From contig JAGVKG010000025.1 in NCBI GenBank assembly GCA_020050685.1, positions 85,984 to 149,983 of the forward strand: 64,000 nucleotides of DNA. Direction: 5' to 3'. Each line of letters starts with the position of its first letter. Positions within the stretch are counted from its first letter, which is position 1. Source of the stretch: Candidatus Obscuribacterales bacterium (GTDB lineage Bacteria > Cyanobacteriota > Vampirovibrionia > Obscuribacterales > Obscuribacteraceae). Below are positions 7,642 to 16,244 of the stretch, piece by piece. Under the pieces are notes generated by a model. The model worked only from the letters and a program-made list of their open reading frames with translations. It did not search any database and was not told where the DNA came from. The position numbers were made by a program, and so were the translations under genes.

Positions 7642-8814
7642 ATGACAAACCCAGTTTACTTGGACACGAGCGCGACCACTAAAGTACACCCCGATGTGGT
7701 TGAGGCTATGTTACCTTTCTTGCAAGAGACCGTGGGCAATGCTTCATCCCTACATTTTTACGGACGCAAATCGCATGAAGCTGTCGATGTCGCACGCGCG
7801 CAAGTGGCAAAATTGCTAAATTGCCAGCCGGAAGAAATTTACTTCACGCCATGCGGAACTTATAGCAACAACACAGCACTTTTAGGGCGCGCGCGTTTTT
7901 GCGAAGCCAATGATTTAGGCAAACACCTGATCACAAGCGTGGTCGAACACCCATCTGTGATTGGGCCGGCAAAATATCTTGAAGCCAACGGCTGGAAAGT
8001 CACGTATCTTCCTGTGGACAAGGAAGGATTTGTCAGCGTGCCAGAGTTGAAGAAGGCAATCACCAAGGACACTTCGATAATTTCGATCATGTGGGCAAAT
8101 AATGAAATTGGCACCGTTCAGCCAATTGCGGAAATTGCCGAAGTCGCTAAAGAAAAAAATATCTATTTCCACACCGATGCAGTGCAAGTTGTCGGCAAGA
8201 TGGAAGTCGATATGCAAGCAATTCTTGTCAGTGCTCTTGCGCTATCCGGTCATAAACTTAATGCACCAAAAGGCATCGGCGTTCTGTTCGTGCGTGGTGG
8301 CACTAACTTGATGCCCATCGTATTCGGCGGCGGACAAGAGCGCGGCTTGTTTGCCGGCACAGAAAACATTGCCTCAATTGTCGGCATGGGCAAAGCGGCC
8401 GAAATCGCTCACAGAAGTCTGGCAAAAACAGAAAAACATTTGCGCAATTTGCAAGCAATAATCACCGAGAAATTGTTGGCAGTCGATGGTATTAAAATCA
8501 CCGGACCGAAAGATCCGGAATTGCGTGTCCCCGGTCATGTCAGCGTTGTCGTTCCAGGCGCGCAAGGTGATGCAATTATCTTGCAATCGGATCTAAAAAA
8601 CATCTGCATCTCGTCTGGATCAGCATGCCATTCCGGAGTAATCGAACCATCATCAGTCCTCAAAGCAATTGCTCTGCCTCGAGAAGAAGCACTAGGTTCC
8701 GCCCGCATCTCCGCCGGCATATTCAACACCGACAAAGAATGCCGCGAAGCCGCAGAAACTTTGGCCGGCGTCTTCAAGTCCTTGATGAAAAAGCCAGCTG
8801 CGGTAAAATATTAG
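7642..8814 (+). CDS. cysteine desulfurase, NifS/IscS family
   Basis: The 390-residue protein is a class V PLP enzyme that takes sulfur from cysteine for Fe-S cluster or tRNA thiolation. It has the PLP lysine in SGHKLNAPKG (Lys205), His103 in VVEHPSV, HTDAVQ near 177-182, the GGGQERGLFAGTEN segment and the persulfide cysteine Cys329 in SSGSACHSG. The usual SGATESNN segment reads CGTYSNN, a small departure. Unlike isc or suf operons, no IscU, IscA or IscR gene lies nearby. The next genes are a HicBA pair, so the desulfurase seems to be a free-standing copy, perhaps for tRNA modification. The gene has its own upstream intergenic region. Confidence 0.93.
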   Translation: MTNPVYLDTSATTKVHPDVVEAMLPFLQETVGNASSLHFYGRKSHEAVDVARAQVAKLLNCQPEEIYFTPCGTYSNNTALLGRARFCEANDLGKHLITSVVEHPSVIGPAKYLEANGWKVTYLPVDKEGFVSVPELKKAITKDTSIISIMWANNEIGTVQPIAEIAEVAKEKNIYFHTDAVQVVGKMEVDMQAILVSALALSGHKLNAPKGIGVLFVRGGTNLMPIVFGGGQERGLFAGTENIASIVGMGKAAEIAHRSLAKTEKHLRNLQAIITEKLLAVDGIKITGPKDPELRVPGHVSVVVPGAQGDAIILQSDLKNICISSGSACHSGVIEPSSVLKAIALPREEALGSARISAGIFNTDKECREAAETLAGVFKSLMKKPAAVKY

Positions 8815-8844
8815 TGGGCTATATTAAACATCGGGGCAAGCAAA

Positions 8845-9051
8845 ATGAATGAAGTGACATTTCTAGTTGAAGAATCCCCCGAGGGCGGCTATTCGGCAAG
8901 GGCTTTGGGCGAATCAATCTTTACCGAGGCCGATGAACTTGCCGAACTCAAAAAGCAAATAGTAGATGCCGTAAGGTGCCACTTTGAAGAAGCCAACTTG
9001 CCAAAACTTATAAGACTGCACTTCGTACGGGAAGAACTTATCGCCGTATGA
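8845..9051 (+). CDS. hicB: HicB-like antitoxin
   Basis: The 68-residue product matches the small HicB-type fold: VTFLVEESPEGGYSARALG gives the first two strands, followed by TEADELAELKKQIVDAVRCHF, a helix typical of this family. HicB antitoxins bind and inhibit the partner HicA RNase and usually repress the operon. This copy lacks an obvious C-terminal DNA-binding domain. It overlaps hicA by four bases (ATGA), the usual coupling, with the antitoxin first. It follows the cysteine desulfurase by 30 bp, with no terminator visible. Confidence 0.8.
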   Translation: MNEVTFLVEESPEGGYSARALGESIFTEADELAELKKQIVDAVRCHFEEANLPKLIRLHFVREELIAV

Positions 9052-9296
9052 GACTTCCGCGCGATCTATCTGGTAGTAATCTTGCAACAGCGCTAAAAGC
9101 TTTCGGTTACCAAATAACTAGACAAACCGGCAGTCACTTGCGATTAACAACCGACCTTGGCGGACAGCATAGTATTACAATTCCAGCTCACTCTGCGCTT
9201 AGAATTGGAACATTATCTGCGATCATTTCAGATATTGCCGAACACCACAAAATGACTAAAGACGAAGTGTCCCAAAAGCTGTTCAAAGACAAATAG
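9048..9296 (+). CDS. hicA: HicA-like mRNA interferase toxin
   Basis: The 82-residue product is a dsRBD-like HicA: RDLSGSNLATALKAFGYQ forms the first helix, and the GSHLRL motif carries the catalytic His30, followed by TIPAHSALRIGTL. Family members cleave mRNA under stress and are held by HicB. The gene is coupled to hicB by an ATGA overlap. The length is normal for HicA and all key positions appear intact, so the toxin should be active. Confidence 0.88.
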   Translation: MRLPRDLSGSNLATALKAFGYQITRQTGSHLRLTTDLGGQHSITIPAHSALRIGTLSAIISDIAEHHKMTKDEVSQKLFKDK

Positions 9297-9303
9297 GATT
9301 TGC

Positions 9304-10056
9304 TTAGAACAAGTCAACTGCATGCAGGTGACAATAAATACTTTCGCGTGTGTCGTCGGACCAAGACGGATACGTCTTTTCCATTTGCTCCCAAGCATTT
9401 TGAATGCGCTTCGAGACAATCTGCGCTTCCGGTATTTTCAGCACGGGCTCCATTGAACTATTTGGTGTACGCAGCTTGACGGCTTTGCGAAAGAAGTTTG
9501 CTTGCAATTTCACTGCCGAATCGAGATAAGACTCGAACGGTTGCAGCTTCTTCGGCAATGGCTCCTCGTGAATTTTTTGCAGTGCTTTGCCGGTGACCTT
9601 GTTGTATTTTTCAAATGCTTTCTTGACGTGCTGGTTATTCACCAATGCCTGCCACATTTCTTGTTTTGCCTGCACGATTTTCAAAAGCGTAGCGAACACA
9701 TGGTTAACATAACGCTTGTCACCATCGGTGATACCACTCAGCGCTTTCGGCAACGGAATTAGAACAGTCGAGTAAGTCGCGCCATTAGCACCGACAACTT
9801 CTAGTTTATTTGGATACCAATCTTCATAAGTAGTAATAGACTTCTGGGAAATCTTATTCTCCATAAAAGAAGATATAGAAGACTTATTTTGAACGGCAGC
9901 ATAAATTGCCGCCAACGCCAAAACCAATGCCAGAAAACCGTTGTAGCCGGTGATCACACCGGTAACACAAATGCGGTTTGGGCGCCGGGCGGGTTTTTCC
10001 GCCATTTTCACCGGCTCTGGCTTTAACGGGGTCAAAGTCTTCATGCCCGAAATCAT
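9304..10056 (-). CDS. single-pass membrane protein of unknown function
   Basis: The 250-residue product has a basic, proline-rich N-terminal tail (about 30 residues), one hydrophobic segment near residues 40-57 (GFLALVLALAAIYAAV), and a mostly helical polar domain outside. This is an inner-membrane anchored layout with the domain probably in the periplasm. No catalytic motif or family is recognised. It is convergent with hicA, 7 bp from its stop, and divergent from the giant LysM gene. An ATG four codons in is an equally good start because neither has a clear ribosome site. Confidence 0.65.
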   Translation of the reverse strand: MISGMKTLTPLKPEPVKMAEKPARRPNRICVTGVITGYNGFLALVLALAAIYAAVQNKSSISSFMENKISQKSITTYEDWYPNKLEVVGANGATYSTVLIPLPKALSGITDGDKRYVNHVFATLLKIVQAKQEMWQALVNNQHVKKAFEKYNKVTGKALQKIHEEPLPKKLQPFESYLDSAVKLQANFFRKAVKLRTPNSSMEPVLKIPEAQIVSKRIQNAWEQMEKTYPSWSDDTRESIYCHLHAVDLF

Positions 10057-10086
10057 ACCTGGCCCATGCCCACCAATCCTGTGTAG

Positions 10087-10112
10087 GCATTAATGGGCGC
10101 CAACATTAATGC
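10087..10112. promoter_or_regulatory. perfect inverted repeat upstream of giant LysM gene
   Basis: GCATTAATG at 10087-10095 pairs with CATTAATGC at 10104-10112 across GGCGCCAA. It lies in the 206-bp region between two divergent genes, close to the start of the minus-strand gene. A dimeric repressor site is plausible. Confidence 0.45.
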
Positions 10113-10262
10113 GTGTTACCCCATAATTTCACGCTTATAAATGGGACTTCGTAGGTTCCCCATTGAGAGCCCTTGGCAAGTGCTTTAATCTATCCCCATT
10201 CTTGATTTCGGCTATCGCGATGCGGTGGCGCCTTAAAAATCCCTGGACAATGGTGTCGGTGA

Positions 10263-13200
10263 ATGAGCAGTAACCTGTCAGACAATAACAACCTTCCAGA
10301 ACTCTTACCAGGATCCACAAGCGATCTTTCCATTTCCTACGAGCGCAAACCCAAGTCCCTTGGCGAATCGACCTACAGCGAAATCGAAGCCCAGCAAAAG
10401 GCTGCCTTGCAAAAGGCTCAGGATGCAAGCCAGCAAGGCAATAAGCCTGATTCGGCTAAAGAATCCGGCACCGTCAAGCCGCGCAGCTTCGGCAATTCGG
10501 AACTGGTCGAAATCAAAAAGGGCGACAGCATTTGGAACGCAGCCCAAGCCAAATATGGCCCAAATATTCCGTTGGCAGCAATTTACGAAGCCAATCGTAT
10601 GACGCCGCGCAAAATTGAGATTGTTAACGGCAAAAGATTAATCACTCCTCCAGTTTATGAACCCGGACAGTACATTCTTCCGGATGAAAGATTGGTCGAG
10701 CAGTTAACCAAAGCATTTTGGGCCCGCATGAATAGCAATGCGCCTGCAGGCGATTCTGCGGAAAGCAAACCGGCTCAAACAGCTCCTATCAGCGACAGCA
10801 CTGAAAAAACACCCGCACCAGTTGGTGATTCATCCGGTAAGACACCGGCGCAAACTGCACCAGCAAGTGACAGCACCGACAAAACACCGGCACAAACAGC
10901 ACCGACTGGTGATGCATCCGGCAAGACACCTGCACAAACTACACCTGCCGACACAAGCACCAAAAATCCTTCTGAAAAAATACCGCCAGTATCGAGTGAT
11001 ACATCTGGCAAGACACAACCAAGTGACAAGACTGGTGATACCACTCAATGTCCGCCCGCACCATCAGATAAACAAACACCAAAAATGCCAGATGGCAGGC
11101 CGCTTGATCCTGAAGTTAAACAGGCTATGCAGGATCGCTATGCCCAACTGAAGGGCGAGTTCGACAAAGCCAAAACCGGCTTTGAAAAAGAACATAAGCA
11201 AGAAGGTCTGCTCGGTATGGCGAGCGACTTTATCCATAACGTGCTTGGCACACATAAAGAAGATGAGAATCCATTTGCTTCACTCTGGTCACATATCGTA
11301 AATAGGAAAGACGGATCGGAAGATATTAAAAAATGCATGCAAGAGCAAGTGACATTGCTTTCTCAAATGAAAGATGCAGTGGACAAAAATGATTTGGAGA
11401 AATTCTCCGAGATTCATAAAAACAAATTATTGACCGGTGGTAGAGACGGTGTCGGTAAAGAATTTAAATATACAAATGCTAACAAAGTGCATGTTAAGGC
11501 GAAAGAAGACGCCAAACATTTTAGTGGCTCGCAAGAAAATACCGTTCATGGTCTAACTGATCTTGGCACTGCCACAACATCATTGATTGCTGCGGGACTC
11601 ATCTTGAGAAAAAATCCGGCAACCGGCATGCAATTGTTAATGCGTGCAGCCCCAATTGGCATGGGTGTGGGTGCAGTTGCTAGACCAACATTTACGCACC
11701 TTGTCGATGCGCCATTAAATGATATCGGACAAGGCAAATTCTGCTTCGGACAATATGCCAGCCTTGGTAGAGATGTTGGCACTGGTGTTGTGGTCGGTGG
11801 TCTTGCACCAGCTACAGATATTCTTGGCGGTATGGCTACCAAGAAAGTAGCTGAGACAATTGCTCCTGGACTTGCCGTCAAAGCAGGACTAACGCTAAAT
11901 AATGGTGTCGCTCCATTTGAACGTGAGATTCTTGGCGAAAGATTGATCACTCCAAATAAGATTGACTGGAAAGATTGGTCCCCATGGAAGTCTGGTACAT
12001 TGTTAGGTTCAACCAAGGATCAATGGACATACAAATTCCTCGGTGCCGCTTCCAAGTATGGCGTGGCTGGTGGTGCGTTCAGTGGTGCCGATACAACTAT
12101 TCGCAGTGTCACTGATGGACGCGTGCCATCGGTAGCTGAAGTCGCAACATCAACAGTGTTGGGCGCAGCAACCGGCACAGCGCTCGGTTTGCGATTCGAT
12201 CCGCTGGCAGCAGCGGTACATCCGCCTGTTAACAATCCTGGTGATGCAAATACTCCTCCTGCTGGTGATGCAAATACTCCTCCTGCTGGTGACGCAAATA
12301 CTCCTCCTGCCGGTGATGCAAATACTCCTCCTGCTGGTGACGCAAATACTCCTCCTGCTGGTGACGCAAATACTCCTCCTGCCGGTGATGCAAATACTCC
12401 TCCTGCTGGTAACGATAATTCAAAAGCGATCCCGCCAGAGTTGACTGCTGTTAGAGATCACATCCAACACGTTGGTAAGCAGAGCATTAGCGAACTGAAG
12501 CCTGGCGTAAATAGCAAAGGCGAAGCCGGTTTCTTCATTGATGGCAACGACAGAGCAATAAGATACTTCAAGCACTATTTGCCTGAAGGTTACGAAATTG
12601 AGAAAGCTGGCACAAAGACACCCGATGGTCTTTTCGACATTTACTTTGTCAAGAAAAATAGCAGTGCACAACCTGAAGCCTCGATTGAAAATTCAACTAA
12701 GCAATCACTTGTCGGTGACACACAACGATCTCTCATAGATGACAGTCCAGCAGACACTGTGGCTGATTCAGGTGATGCTCCAATCGTCACTGACTCGAGT
12801 ACGATTGGTAAAAATGATGGTTCCCTCGCACCACAAGTGAAACCGTTTGAGAATGTTGCACAATATGTTGGGGATAATCTTTCAGATCAGGTGGGTTGCT
12901 CGCGACACGAAATTGATCCGAAGCGACTGGACACAGTCCGCAGTACGCTCGCCGCAAGTCTCAGTAAAAATCCAAATGTCAAAGGCGCACCTCCGGAAGC
13001 AGCGGTAGATGCAGCTGTGCTTGAATGGCGGCAGCCACGGTCCATGGATCCAAACAGAACTGAAGTTCTCCAAAAATCGCTTACAACCGATCTGCAGAAA
13101 AAGCTCGGGCGCACTCCAACAGATATTGAAGTGGATGGCGCAATGCGTGAATGGCTCGAATCACCGGGAATGAAATCACTTATTGAAGGTGGACACGTAC

Positions 13201-16200
13201 TTCTTAATGTAACCGACAATGCTTCAGATCCTAGACCGAGATTAATCGTAAAGACATATGGTAACAAAGCACTAGAAGATGCTATTCGAAGTGATGCACG
13301 AACAGTGAGCCCTGATCACAAGCTTGTGGTGCTAGACAACAGCGGACGCGATCATAATCCTAGCCTGAACGGCGACCTCAACCAAATGAAGGCGGCAATT
13401 GATCTTATCGCCCAAAAGCATCGCACTTCCTTAGATCAAGCCAGAGCCAAGTACATTCAAGATCATCCGACGGAAATCTCAGCACCCACTAGCAGTAGCG
13501 GCGATGGAACCTTTAGCTCAACTGGCGCAGTCAGGCGTCCAGATCGCATAAAAGAAGATAAGTTCCTTAGATGCTCATTGCAGGTGATACCGGGAGGTGA
13601 AGATGCACACCTCCAGATTTCGTTTCACCGAAGCATCCAGGGACAAATGGACAAGAATAAGCCATCAAGAACGGCTTTAGTCAACAATACCCAGGAACAA
13701 CTTGACCCGAAGGAAGCAGCAAGGAAGGCTTTAGTCGGGAACATCGAGCGCCTTATCGCCGATAAGCAGCTAAAATCAAGTTCGTTTGATAACGAAACAT
13801 TTGATCTTATCGGTAAGAAAGAAATCCTCGCTGAAATTCAAGATACGTTGCTCGGTAACAATGGCATCAATGGTGGCATGCATTTTGCACCCGATAAGAT
13901 ACATGGCTTATGGGTCGAGCAATCGAGAAGCAAGTTGAGCAAACCAGGAGATGTCAAGGTTGACATCTACAGCGGCAAGGATGCTGCGACCATAAAACCG
14001 TTAATTGAAGCGGAAATAGCCTCGCGAAAACTGGAGTCAAAGATAGGCTCTGATGCATATTATCGTGGTAAGCCAAAAGGCGACACTCCTGCTGAACCGA
14101 ATGTAGTATCAATTTCTGGAACAGTAAAAGATATCGAAGAGTTCACTAGTTTTCTGAAATCTCAAGATGCATTATCAACTGCCGAACTAAATAAAGTACG
14201 CGAGCACCTCAATAAGAGTCAACAAAAGACAACTGCAAAGGACCAAATACAAGAAGTTGCTCAAGAAGTTGCTGATGACGAAGTCTTTAAGACAATTGTC
14301 GGTGTTCAATATAACAATCCAATTGAATTCACTATCGGTGTGGACAGGCTGAGACCATGGTTCAACAGAGATGGTGTGCAAACTGATGCCGGAGGTGTGA
14401 CGATTATCATCGGTGGCACACCAAAGCAACAACTTGATATGGAACCAATTATCCATGCCACCGCTAACAAACACAATTTGAGGTTTATCGACAATGATGG
14501 CCGTTTCGCAGTCAAACAAGCTGAAGCCATCGACAAAATCGTTGCTGATGCCGAAGAAATGGCTCGGACCCAAGGCTTAAAACCAGACGAAATCAAAGCT
14601 GCAGGCCAAGCCGCAGCAGAAAATGCTGCCAAAGCCATTGCCGAAGGAAAACCCAGCAGATTGTCGATACGGGTTAAGGCCGATGTGGCTTACAGCAAGG
14701 ATCCGGACCAATTTGCTAGAAATATCCAGCGTGGAGAATCCCAGCTAAGACGTTTTGAAACAGAACTGCTTAATGATAATGGAATTTCAGGCGGTGGCGT
14801 CCACCAATATACACCGTACCAATGTCTTGGTCGCATTCCCTCCAGAGGATTGAACGAAGGTGAGATTGCAGTTAGAGCAACTTGGCCAAAGGATGACCCA
14901 AGCATCACAACATTTGTCGACCTGTTGGACAAATACAATTGCAAACATGCTCTCAATGACACCAAGTCTGTCGCAAGTATCAGCGGACAAGTACGCGATA
15001 TGCAATTGCTAGACGCGGCGATGGCCCATGAAGCTCCAGATCTGTATGTTCAAACTCTTCAAGCAACCGATATCGCGGGCTCCAAGGCTCAAGCGGCTGC
15101 AAAAGCGATTGAGAGATTCGGCGGAACGTATCATAAGGCTCTTGAAAAAGTAAATGAAATAATAGACAAACACCCGGTAGGCTCAAAAGAGCGCAAAGAA
15201 GCCGATTGGGGACGTGAAGCGATTGAAGCTATTCGCAACCGTGCACCACTGTTTAGTGCCGAATTTGAACCAATGAAACAATGGAATGAGGCTTTGCGAA
15301 CACCTGCAAACGATTCCCAATTCAAGATACCATTTGGCAAAGACTCTCACGCCGAGACCGCAGAACAAGCACTCCTTGATTCTGGTATCGCAAGCGAACT
15401 GGACAAGCTCGCCAATGAGCCTGTTTTGATCATTGGCAAAGAAGATGCATCTGCTGCATTGGAGATCCTCAATCGCGAGCCACACGCCAAAGAGAGCATT
15501 CGCCATGGTCTCGAAGAAGTTCGGGAGCGAATTCCATTGGTAAAACAGGTGCAGGCGCAACTGGATGCTATTGGTCCAGAAGAACTTGAGAAATCACTCA
15601 ACCGATTTGCTGCCACCACCGATGCAAATGGAAACGAAACATTTAGTCTTGAAATTGCTACTGACACGCCGGAAGGAAGCAAACTGCTCAGCGATGTCCT
15701 CGACATATGCCAGAAGTCGAAAGACGCTATTGAACTTGGTAACGCGTATCATGCTAATTCCGACATATCCGTGAATGGAAACAACACCATTGTCACCGTC
15801 AGCGGCGATACCAAAGCAAGACAATTTATCGCTCATGAATTGCTCAAGAGTGTTGAAGTTGAAAAACATATGCAGAAGTCGTCAGCTCCAGTTGTTCAAT
15901 TCGAGCATCTTAATCCGAGCGAATTTGCAAGCGACGTCAACGCATTCAAACAGCAAGAATTCTCAATTCCAAGTAGCGACGCGGCAATGACAGGCAAGAT
16001 CACTGGCTTATTACGTTCAGCCGGTCTCCAAGATTACGTTGACTTCGAGCCAGTTGCCGAGGGCATTAAGTTGACCGGACAACGTGACGGCAAGAATTTC
16101 GCCGCCCTGAATGCACTCAACGCTGAAGCCGATCTCGTAACATATATTAGACAACAAATTGAATCAAAGAACAGCGGTGCACCAAACCCGGGAAACCCGT

Positions 16201-16202
16201 AG
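10263..16202 (+). CDS. giant LysM-domain protein (frame 0 part)
   Basis: The reading frame encodes 1979 residues with no signal peptide. A LysM domain (about residues 81-140, EIKKGDSIWNAAQAKYGPN) suggests peptidoglycan or glycan binding. Residues 160-265 are a Thr/Pro/Asp linker of KTPAQTAP-type repeats. A charged helical part follows, then a Gly/Ala-rich hydrophobic region (about 425-660), then seven GDANTPPA octapeptides (nt 12240-12407). The C-terminal 1100 residues hold diverged modules that recur with motifs such as SISGTVKD, SISGQVRD and TVSGDTKA, and NGI(N/S)GG. The frame stops at TAG 16200-16202, but the next frame stays open without a start codon to 16451 and beyond, so the intact product was probably about 2360 residues. 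No enzyme motif was identified. Surface or effector roles are guesses. Confidence 0.85.
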   Translation: MSSNLSDNNNLPELLPGSTSDLSISYERKPKSLGESTYSEIEAQQKAALQKAQDASQQGNKPDSAKESGTVKPRSFGNSELVEIKKGDSIWNAAQAKYGPNIPLAAIYEANRMTPRKIEIVNGKRLITPPVYEPGQYILPDERLVEQLTKAFWARMNSNAPAGDSAESKPAQTAPISDSTEKTPAPVGDSSGKTPAQTAPASDSTDKTPAQTAPTGDASGKTPAQTTPADTSTKNPSEKIPPVSSDTSGKTQPSDKTGDTTQCPPAPSDKQTPKMPDGRPLDPEVKQAMQDRYAQLKGEFDKAKTGFEKEHKQEGLLGMASDFIHNVLGTHKEDENPFASLWSHIVNRKDGSEDIKKCMQEQVTLLSQMKDAVDKNDLEKFSEIHKNKLLTGGRDGVGKEFKYTNANKVHVKAKEDAKHFSGSQENTVHGLTDLGTATTSLIAAGLILRKNPATGMQLLMRAAPIGMGVGAVARPTFTHLVDAPLNDIGQGKFCFGQYASLGRDVGTGVVVGGLAPATDILGGMATKKVAETIAPGLAVKAGLTLNNGVAPFEREILGERLITPNKIDWKDWSPWKSGTLLGSTKDQWTYKFLGAASKYGVAGGAFSGADTTIRSVTDGRVPSVAEVATSTVLGAATGTALGLRFDPLAAAVHPPVNNPGDANTPPAGDANTPPAGDANTPPAGDANTPPAGDANTPPAGDANTPPAGDANTPPAGNDNSKAIPPELTAVRDHIQHVGKQSISELKPGVNSKGEAGFFIDGNDRAIRYFKHYLPEGYEIEKAGTKTPDGLFDIYFVKKNSSAQPEASIENSTKQSLVGDTQRSLIDDSPADTVADSGDAPIVTDSSTIGKNDGSLAPQVKPFENVAQYVGDNLSDQVGCSRHEIDPKRLDTVRSTLAASLSKNPNVKGAPPEAAVDAAVLEWRQPRSMDPNRTEVLQKSLTTDLQKKLGRTPTDIEVDGAMREWLESPGMKSLIEGGHVLLNVTDNASDPRPRLIVKTYGNKALEDAIRSDARTVSPDHKLVVLDNSGRDHNPSLNGDLNQMKAAIDLIAQKHRTSLDQARAKYIQDHPTEISAPTSSSGDGTFSSTGAVRRPDRIKEDKFLRCSLQVIPGGEDAHLQISFHRSIQGQMDKNKPSRTALVNNTQEQLDPKEAARKALVGNIERLIADKQLKSSSFDNETFDLIGKKEILAEIQDTLLGNNGINGGMHFAPDKIHGLWVEQSRSKLSKPGDVKVDIYSGKDAATIKPLIEAEIASRKLESKIGSDAYYRGKPKGDTPAEPNVVSISGTVKDIEEFTSFLKSQDALSTAELNKVREHLNKSQQKTTAKDQIQEVAQEVADDEVFKTIVGVQYNNPIEFTIGVDRLRPWFNRDGVQTDAGGVTIIIGGTPKQQLDMEPIIHATANKHNLRFIDNDGRFAVKQAEAIDKIVADAEEMARTQGLKPDEIKAAGQAAAENAAKAIAEGKPSRLSIRVKADVAYSKDPDQFARNIQRGESQLRRFETELLNDNGISGGGVHQYTPYQCLGRIPSRGLNEGEIAVRATWPKDDPSITTFVDLLDKYNCKHALNDTKSVASISGQVRDMQLLDAAMAHEAPDLYVQTLQATDIAGSKAQAAAKAIERFGGTYHKALEKVNEIIDKHPVGSKERKEADWGREAIEAIRNRAPLFSAEFEPMKQWNEALRTPANDSQFKIPFGKDSHAETAEQALLDSGIASELDKLANEPVLIIGKEDASAALEILNREPHAKESIRHGLEEVRERIPLVKQVQAQLDAIGPEELEKSLNRFAATTDANGNETFSLEIATDTPEGSKLLSDVLDICQKSKDAIELGNAYHANSDISVNGNNTIVTVSGDTKARQFIAHELLKSVEVEKHMQKSSAPVVQFEHLNPSEFASDVNAFKQQEFSIPSSDAAMTGKITGLLRSAGLQDYVDFEPVAEGIKLTGQRDGKNFAALNALNAEADLVTYIRQQIESKNSGAPNPGNP
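12240..12407 (+). repeat. seven tandem 24-bp units (GDANTPPA octapeptide)
   Basis: Seven consecutive 24-bp units encode GDANTPPA within the giant LysM gene and vary only at a few third-codon positions. They form a flexible Pro-rich linker between the Gly-rich region and the C-terminal modules. Such an array can gain or lose units without changing frame. Confidence 0.95.
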
Positions 16203-16244
16203 GGCAACCGAATAGTTCATCAGCTGCCGCTGAACGAGCAGCTG
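16190..16244 (+). other. candidate -1 frameshift site: GGGAAAC heptamer plus downstream hairpin
   Basis: In the giant LysM frame the codons read ccG GGA AAC CCG TAG, so 16190-16196 is GGGAAAC in the correct X XXY YYZ phase, one codon before the stop. A slip of one base back enters exactly the frame that stays open to 17341. CAGCTGC (16221-16227) can pair with GCAGCTG (16238-16244), but this stem starts 24 bases after the heptamer, further than the usual 5-9. A one-base indel in the nearby C/G/A runs gives the same picture. Confidence 0.5.

Noticed and set aside
12240..12407. CRISPR-like regular repeats
   Set aside because: The units are contiguous 24-bp coding repeats without spacers.
12229..12423. 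Antisense HHRQEEYL-type repeat frame
   Set aside because: It is the reverse reading of the GDANTPPA array inside the giant LysM gene.
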